DNA from: Lachnospiraceae bacterium MD335
Lineage (GTDB): Bacteria > Bacillota > Clostridia > Lachnospirales > Lachnospiraceae
NCBI GenBank assembly: GCA_000403335.2
Contig: KE159629.1
Span: forward strand, 124,001-188,000
Length of the DNA stretch: 64,000 nt
Reading direction: 5' to 3'
The notes under the pieces were generated by a model. The model was not told where the DNA came from. It worked only from the letters and a program-made list of their open reading frames with translations, and searched no databases. Position 1 is the first letter of the stretch, and the number at the start of each line of letters is the position of its first letter. This document shows, one piece after another, positions 59,269-64,000 of this stretch. The translations under genes were made by a program, and so were the position numbers.

Positions 59269-60012
59269 TTATTTGTTTAATTTGTACAGTTTAAATTTTA
59301 CAAATTCCTCAACATCAGACTGTTCTTCTTCTGATAATATTCTGAAATCATGCAAAAGATTTTCTTCTTTTTCATTAATATCTATATCGTCTTTTATTAT
59401 TTGCGGAATCTTATATGCACTTCTTGTAAGAGGGTTATCTTTTGTGTTAATACATGATGTACAATAGTAAAAATCGCCATTTTCACGATAAAACATCTTT
59501 CTGCTACATTGAGTACAAAAGACAGGACGACTATAAGGATTTTTGAGTCCTTCATAAAAAAACTTATCTTTGAGAAAATGTAATATATTCTCATCAGACC
59601 ATGTAGAAGATAAATCCAACTCTATAAATGGTCTGCCAAATATGTGTGTGGTAATAAATTGTTTGAATAAGTCAATATGCGCTTTGGCTGGATCAGTTAA
59701 ATGCTTTCGTCCATTGACTTCAATGATAACATGGGGAACATGAAATTCTTTATCATATATTACAAAGTCAAAATGACACAGCTCAGCCATTTTTTCATCC
59801 ATTTCAGGTTTATAAATTGCATAACAATAGTTTTTATACAAATCTTTAAATTCAGCAACCCGTTTCACTTTTTTAAATGTATCTAATATAGATTGATGTG
59901 GAAAGATATCATAGTCCTCCATATTAATAAGTTTTTGGAGATATTCATAAGTAATTTTTTCAGCAGAGCTATCAAATAGTCCTTGAGAGTTAAAATTAGT
60001 TTGTTCTTTCAT
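59269..60012 (-). CDS. DUF2726-like nuclease with zinc ribbon
   Basis: The 247-residue protein has a DUF2726/PD-(D/E)XK-like core around residues 75-130 (CHFDFVIYDKEFHVPHVIIEVNGRKHL gives the D...ExN/K pattern in the DFVIYDK and VIIEVNGRKH blocks). A zinc ribbon follows (CTQCSRKMFY, YYCTSC, about 165-185). The C-terminal 33 residues (KEENLLHDFRILSEEEQSDV...) resemble the C-terminal part of the neighbouring XRE regulator. It lies 16 bases before the DUF5710-VirD4 gene in the same operon. Confidence 0.7.
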   Translation of the reverse strand: MKEQTNFNSQGLFDSSAEKITYEYLQKLINMEDYDIFPHQSILDTFKKVKRVAEFKDLYKNYCYAIYKPEMDEKMAELCHFDFVIYDKEFHVPHVIIEVNGRKHLTDPAKAHIDLFKQFITTHIFGRPFIELDLSSTWSDENILHFLKDKFFYEGLKNPYSRPVFCTQCSRKMFYRENGDFYYCTSCINTKDNPLTRSAYKIPQIIKDDIDINEKEENLLHDFRILSEEEQSDVEEFVKFKLYKLNK

Positions 60013-60039
60013 ATCGTATCCTTCTTGTATATAATTATT

Positions 60040-60483
60040 TTATCCTATTTGGGAACTTGATGATATTTGGTTGTTTGAAGTCGGTAACTCCGAGACTTTA
60101 GGTTCCTCTATATCATTATTTTTGCGTTTTTTATTCCTAAATAATTTGAATTCTATTAGTTCTTCAATTTCTGATTGTTCTTCTTCAGAAAGTTGGTGAA
60201 AAGTACAAAGAAGATGTTCTTCTTTTTCATTTAATTTTATATAATTATGCTTATTAGCAGATTTTCCAGTAATGAGCCATTCCATATCACATTTTAAAAT
60301 TTGTGCAAGTTCATAAAATAAAATAGCGGAAGGTACACGAGTTCCGTTTTCAATTTTACTTAATGCACCTGAATCAATTTTGTATTCTTGAGATATATAG
60401 TTTTGAGTAAGACCTAATTTCTTGCGGCATTGTTTGATTCTATTACCAACATCAACCATTGAGATGGCTATATATTTTTTCAT
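60040..60483 (-). CDS. XRE-family regulator 1
   Basis: A 147-residue protein with an HTH at about 10-65 (IKQCRKKLGLTQNYISQEYK, ALSKIENGTRVPS). The C-terminal segment KEEHLLCTFHQLSEEEQSEI is shared with the adjacent nuclease gene. AAAGGG before ATG 60483 makes that the likely start. It probably represses or activates the operon that contains the nuclease and the VirD4-like protein. Confidence 0.85.
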   Translation of the reverse strand: MKKYIAISMVDVGNRIKQCRKKLGLTQNYISQEYKIDSGALSKIENGTRVPSAILFYELAQILKCDMEWLITGKSANKHNYIKLNEKEEHLLCTFHQLSEEEQSEIEELIEFKLFRNKKRKNNDIEEPKVSELPTSNNQISSSSQIG

Positions 60484-60567
60484 ATCATCCCTTTCTTCTG
60501 CCAATAAGCATAAAATGTATTGACATTCGTCTTATTAGCAGATATACTAGCTATTAAAGAATATTAA

Positions 60568-60945
60568 TTAGCCAGTATGAAATTTTTTTATTTGATTGCT
60601 TGAAGTTAGCAGTTCCGAGACTTCGGCTTCTGCTTGACGCATAATATTGCGTTTACCTCGTTCATCAGCTTGTATATAAAGTTCCAAAAGTTTTTGCTGC
60701 TGCGGATCTAGCTTTGAAGTATATTCTATGTCTGTTCCGGTTAAGAGCCAATTGATAGAGCATCCAAAAAATTCACATATCGGAGCGACACATTCGGCAG
60801 GGATTTCTCTGCCATGTTTAAGCCACTGCGATATAGTGCTGGGAGCTTTTTGTAAATATGACGCTAAATCTTTTTGTGTAAGAGAATTGTTATTTGCAAA
60901 TAAATCTTTAATTCGCAAAATAATATGTTCATTTTTAGAAGACAT
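60568..60945 (-). CDS. XRE-family regulator 2
   Basis: A 125-residue protein with HTH at about 10-65 (LTQKDLASYLQKAPSTISQW, GREIPAECVAPICEFFG) and a helical C-terminus. Its tail EVSELLTSSNQI resembles the tail of regulator 1 (KVSELPTSNNQI). GGGAGG lies before ATG 60945. It is divergent from the plus-strand regulator at 61220. Confidence 0.85.
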   Translation of the reverse strand: MSSKNEHIILRIKDLFANNNSLTQKDLASYLQKAPSTISQWLKHGREIPAECVAPICEFFGCSINWLLTGTDIEYTSKLDPQQQKLLELYIQADERGKRNIMRQAEAEVSELLTSSNQIKKFHTG

Positions 60946-61219
60946 TGTACCTCCCATAAATTCACATTCATAAATATTGCTATTAACAAATTCGCGAATG
61001 AGAATTATGGTTTAAAATGTAAAAATAAATCATCGTTAACAGTAAAAAAGTAACAAAATAAAAGATATTTCTGCAAAAATATCCCTAAATTATACAATAG
61101 CGAAAAACAAAGCAAAATCCGCTATTTTTATTTTAACTAGATAACTTTAAAAAGTAAAGGCAAATATTTAACAAGAAATTAACTACGATATTAGAAAGAA
61201 AGGATTCAAGGATTTGCAA
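60946..61219. promoter_or_regulatory. Divergent control region
   Basis: AT-rich region between opposing regulator genes. ATTCGCGAAT (about 60991-61000) is a palindrome near the minus-strand gene and a good operator candidate. AATAGCG (61096-61102) and CGCTATT (61120-61126) form a hairpin followed by T-rich sequence. Confidence 0.5.
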
Positions 61220-61462
61220 ATGAAAAAAATACTCTCAGACTGGAGCAAGGCGATTAAACATGCAATGATTGACCAGGATATGGACATCAATGATATTGCT
61301 GAAAAATTCCACTGGACGCCGCAATACGTGAGCGGTCTAATCAATGGAAGGATCTATTTTATTGAGCCTGTGAATCGCCTGAGCGTATTTTTTAATATTG
61401 AAATTCCGCCGGAAAATTCTACGTTGGCAGTGGAGAGAAGGGAAAGCAATGCGCAGCATTAA
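61220..61462 (+). CDS. Small HTH protein
   Basis: An 80-residue protein with an HTH in the middle (DINDIAEKFHWTPQYVSGLINGR), the style of short phage or ICE regulators that read like Cro. AAGGA near 61208 supports ATG 61220. The stop overlaps the next gene by 14 bases. Confidence 0.75.
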   Translation: MKKILSDWSKAIKHAMIDQDMDINDIAEKFHWTPQYVSGLINGRIYFIEPVNRLSVFFNIEIPPENSTLAVERRESNAQH

Positions 61463-61838
61463 TGCAATTATGAAATGGAATGCAGTTGACACCATCATAT
61501 TTTCAATCGAGAAATTCATATCAAAGGCTGCCGATGAAGTGAACGAAGCAAAAGACGAGCTGCCTGTTCCGGAGGAAATGATTGCGGCGGCAACGAAGGA
61601 GCTTCAGGAGGAAAACGAGGAGCTGAAGCAATACCGCATACCAGGTTATCTGATAGAGCATGGCAGATCTTACGAATGTCCTGCCTGTGGGAGAGAAATA
61701 TCAGCCGAAGAGATAGAAGGCTTAAAAAGTAAAACTGTAAAATACTGTAACAATTGCGGAAAACGCATCATGTTATCAAAAATATCGTCCTATGCAAAAA
61801 ATTACGCCAATAATTTGGTCGACGTAAAGCACGAATGA
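61449..61838 (+). CDS. Small zinc-ribbon protein
   Basis: The 129-residue protein has a helical N-terminus with a coiled-coil stretch (AAATKELQEENEELKQY, about 45-62) and a zinc ribbon formed by CPACGRE and CNNCGKR (about 77-105). GAAGGGAAAG precedes ATG 61449. It overlaps the HTH gene, so the pair is co-translated. Function unknown. Confidence 0.7.
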   Translation: MRSINAIMKWNAVDTIIFSIEKFISKAADEVNEAKDELPVPEEMIAAATKELQEENEELKQYRIPGYLIEHGRSYECPACGREISAEEIEGLKSKTVKYCNNCGKRIMLSKISSYAKNYANNLVDVKHE

Positions 61839-62334
61839 CCAGTTATTATAAAATCTGAACATTGACAAATTACCTATAGCAATAGGTACATATAAAGTCC
61901 GGAAACGTCCTTCATATTGAGAGCTTATGCATTTATGCCTATACAAAACCGTATACAGCAGGCGCTTAACCTGTTGATGCAGCTTCTGGGTTCGTTGCTG
62001 TTTAAATGCATCAGGGGTACATGGTAACACTCCGTAGTCGATGATATATGAATGAATAGAATAATGATACTCCCGCGTTGAACGCTTCACAGCATTGCGC
62101 GGCGCACCCACAGGCATGGGACGGGGTGAGATTCCCGTGGAGCTGACCAACAGCCGCCGGCATATTAGTCTTTTTAAAGTGGCGTAAAAACCACAAAAAA
62201 ATTCATTGGACAAGGTGTGGCAGACATTCTTCTCCCCAATCGGAATGTCCGTCACTTTAAGAAGACTAATATTTTAAGCACATTTTTTTGGAAACAACAT
62301 ATGATAAATTGAGGTATCAGGAGGTGCAGCAGTT
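61839..62334. other. Structured intergenic region before the recombinase genes
   Basis: A 20-base arm at 62162-62181 (ATATTAGTCTTTTTAAAGTG) pairs with 62253-62272 with one mismatch and encloses a smaller GACATTC/GAATGTC stem (62223-62229 with 62242-62248). Just upstream lies a GC-rich stretch with GGGACGGGGTGAGATTCCCG (62118-62137). A minus-strand open frame of 159 codons covers it but has no family features. I do not recognise a known riboswitch. Confidence 0.5.
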
Positions 62335-62448
62335 ATGAGTCAGGAGAAGAAAAATATAATCGAACATATAATCAGTCTGCTTGTACAGGAAAATCAGATC
62401 ACACCAATTGAACAATTGATGATGTTGGAAACTTTAAAGAAAGAGTGA
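62335..62448 (+). CDS. 37-residue protein in front of the recombinase
   Basis: Reads MSQEKKNIIEHIISLLVQEN and then QITPIEQLMMLETLKKE; AGGAGGTG at 62319-62326 is a very good ribosome site. It ends 10 bases before the recombinase start. Small helical proteins in this place are common in Clostridia elements; it might be a recombinase helper. Confidence 0.65.
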   Translation: MSQEKKNIIEHIISLLVQENQITPIEQLMMLETLKKE

Positions 62449-62458
62449 GTAAAACAGA

Positions 62459-64000
62459 ATGGAACGTTTAAGAGCCGTAGCAGCCTGCCGCTGCAGCACA
62501 GAGGAGGAAAGTCAAAAGGATGCGCTCATGCAGCAGGTAAAAGAGGCGAAAGCCTGCATTGCCGACATGGGATGGCTGTTGGTTGACACTTATGTGGAGG
62601 CGAAAAGCGGTACAACTGTCAAAGGGCGAAAAGAGTATAACAGGTTATTTGAAGATTTGGATAAAGATAAGTTTGACATCATTGTGATAAAAAGCCAAGA
62701 CAGGCTTATGCGGAATACAAAAGACTGGTATATCTTTTTGGATAAAATGCAGAAAAACAAAAAGCAGCTTTACATGTATTTGGAACGCAAGTTTTACACA
62801 CCTGATGATGCGCTTATAACAGGCATAAAAGCCATCCTTGCCGAAGAATACAGCCGGGATTTGAGCAAAAAAATCAACAATGCGCATAAGAACAGACAGA
62901 CGGACGGGAGCCATTTTGTGATTACAAATGCCACATATGGATATAAGAAAAATGAGGACAAACAAATTGTGATTGATGAAACAGATGCTCCGCTGGTCAA
63001 GTTAATATTTGAATTAGCTGCCGAAGGTCACGGAACATACATTATATCAAGGGTTTTATACCAAAAAGGCTTTCGTAACAGACAGGGAAATATGATCGGT
63101 CCGGCTACGATCCGCAGGATTATCAAAAATCCGATTTATGTCGGTGACATTATTCAGAATAAAAGGCACTTTGATTTTGAGAGCAAACAGGTATATAATA
63201 ATCCTGAAAGTGATTGGATTATACATAAAAATGCAATCCCTGCGATTGTATCACGTGAGCTGTTTGCCAGTGCGAACGCTTCCCTGGAAAAGAGAGCAGA
63301 CAGTAGTGCTTCTGAGTATTCGGCAGAAGGAGATGTCGTTCATAAGAAAGCGTTCCTGTCATCAAAGGTATGGTGTGGATTGTGCGGGCAGCCTTTTTAT
63401 AGATGTACCCGTAAGCGTACGGACGGAACAATCATTGCGGAGTGGAAATGTTTATCCTATGTGCAGCATGGCAGAACAGCAGCGTACCGGAAACGAAAAA
63501 GGGAGCGCGAAATTCCGCAGACAAACGGTGCAGGCTGTGATAATATCCATATCAATGAAGACAAAATGTATCATGCTCTTTGGGAATTGTGCCAGGGATA
63601 TAATGACGGCTTTTCGAAGGAGGACTTGACACAGGCTACACTGACTATTTTGGAAAAGGTTATCCATGCGAATGAAACGGGCAGTAAACGCAGTGAATTA
63701 GCAGAATTAATAAAGAAATATGAGACACAGAAAGAGATTTTGCTTGATAAGCTGCTTGAGGGTGTTATATCGGACAGCGATTATAAAAAGAAGGCTGCAA
63801 AGGTTCAGGAATGCTTGGAAAAGGCACAAAAGGATATGGAAGCGCTTAGAGATGCAATGGATTTGGTCAGTAACACTAAGGTACGGTTAGATGGTATCAA
63901 AAAGTCATTGGAGGAGTCAATTGTTGATAAGGCAAAGGTAGAAGATGTTTCTGTGTACATTAAAAAAATTGAAGTTTTTCCCCAAGAGATAAAGGTTTAT
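62459..64000 (+). CDS. Large serine recombinase of the ICE (partial, runs off the window)
   Basis: The frame is open for 514 codons to the window edge. The resolvase domain (1-150) has the catalytic serine at residue 13 (AACRCSTEEESQ) and VIKSQDRLMRN. The recombinase domain has YGYKKNEDKQIVID, GTYIISRVLYQKGF and the IIKNPIYVGDIIQNK block. A zinc ribbon (WCGLCGQPFY... KCLSY) and a coiled coil follow. The pattern is that of large serine integrases such as those of CTn5-type elements, and it probably moves this ICE. It is not close to the nested element's recombinase. Confidence 0.9.
   Translation, partial: MERLRAVAACRCSTEEESQKDALMQQVKEAKACIADMGWLLVDTYVEAKSGTTVKGRKEYNRLFEDLDKDKFDIIVIKSQDRLMRNTKDWYIFLDKMQKNKKQLYMYLERKFYTPDDALITGIKAILAEEYSRDLSKKINNAHKNRQTDGSHFVITNATYGYKKNEDKQIVIDETDAPLVKLIFELAAEGHGTYIISRVLYQKGFRNRQGNMIGPATIRRIIKNPIYVGDIIQNKRHFDFESKQVYNNPESDWIIHKNAIPAIVSRELFASANASLEKRADSSASEYSAEGDVVHKKAFLSSKVWCGLCGQPFYRCTRKRTDGTIIAEWKCLSYVQHGRTAAYRKRKREREIPQTNGAGCDNIHINEDKMYHALWELCQGYNDGFSKEDLTQATLTILEKVIHANETGSKRSELAELIKKYETQKEILLDKLLEGVISDSDYKKKAAKVQECLEKAQKDMEALRDAMDLVSNTKVRLDGIKKSLEESIVDKAKVEDVSVYIKKIEVFPQEIKVY

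Noticed and set aside
62090-62160. Resemblance of the GC-rich stretch to FMN or cobalamin riboswitch cores
   Set aside because: Only a few bases around GGGGTGAGATTCCC agree; the other conserved elements of either class are missing.
61776-62255. A 159-codon minus-strand frame
   Set aside because: No recognisable domain, overlaps the end of the zinc-ribbon gene and a structured region; considered non-coding.

Overview
The window looks like a chromosome segment of an anaerobic Gram-positive Clostridia member, probably of Lachnospiraceae type. The grounds are strong AGGAGG-type ribosome binding sites, many TTG/GTG starts, an anaerobic (cbi-type) cobalamin pathway, and conjugation genes of the Clostridioides CTn/Tn1549 kind. 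No rRNA, tRNA or CRISPR array was found.

Region 1 (1-15588) is a nearly gap-free plus-strand cobalamin operon. It runs from the end of an ABC-transporter ATPase through cobQ, cobT, cobU, cobS, a short second CobU-like gene, cobC, cbiB, cobD, cbiC, cbiD, cbiF, cbiG, cbiH, a three-domain cbiJ-cbiE-cbiT fusion and cbiA to a small cysteine-rich protein, and ends in a strong terminator. Together these cover most steps from cobalt-precorrin-3 to cobalamin. Cobaltochelatase, CbiL and the corrinoid adenosyltransferase are not in the window.

Region 2 (about 15731 to beyond 64000) is an integrative conjugative element (ICE). Its left part starts inside a 5'-truncated SNF2-type helicase gene. It continues with a replication-initiator-like gene carrying internal iteron-like repeats, a DUF6674-like protein, PcfB, the VirD4 coupling protein, two Rpn-type nuclease genes, a Maff2 pilin-like protein, a VirB6-like protein, a VirB4 ATPase and an M23 peptidase of CD1108 type. 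Next comes a surface block (31605-38599) with Ig-like, DUF4366, collagen-like, coiled-coil and phage-tail-fibre-like proteins. Then follow topB, a pentapeptide/DUF5710 protein, MobC and a MobA-type relaxase. A GACGTC-centred palindrome (core TTATGCGACGTCGCATAA) recurs six times between 19048 and 31872 and brackets both Rpn genes.

Region 3 (38943-46832) is a nested Tn4451-like integrative mobilizable element (IME). It splits topB at a GA dinucleotide and has imperfect terminal inverted repeats. It carries a large serine recombinase, a TnpW-like protein, a MobA/MobL relaxase preceded by a hairpin cluster that may be oriT, a GNAT acetyltransferase, and a tandemly duplicated small HTH regulator. 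Removing the insert restores an open 697-codon topB.

Region 4 (52725 to the end) is the accessory and control end of the ICE: a third Rpn protein, an array of eight hairpins, a complete type I toxin-antitoxin locus, a self-inhibited Fic protein, a membrane NERD protein, a lipoprotein and an IS66 remnant. A minus-strand group follows, in which a DUF5710 protein carrying a copied piece of VirD4 sits beside a DUF2726-like nuclease and two XRE regulators. Small regulators, a structured intergenic region and the start of the ICE's own large serine recombinase, which runs off the window, close the region.
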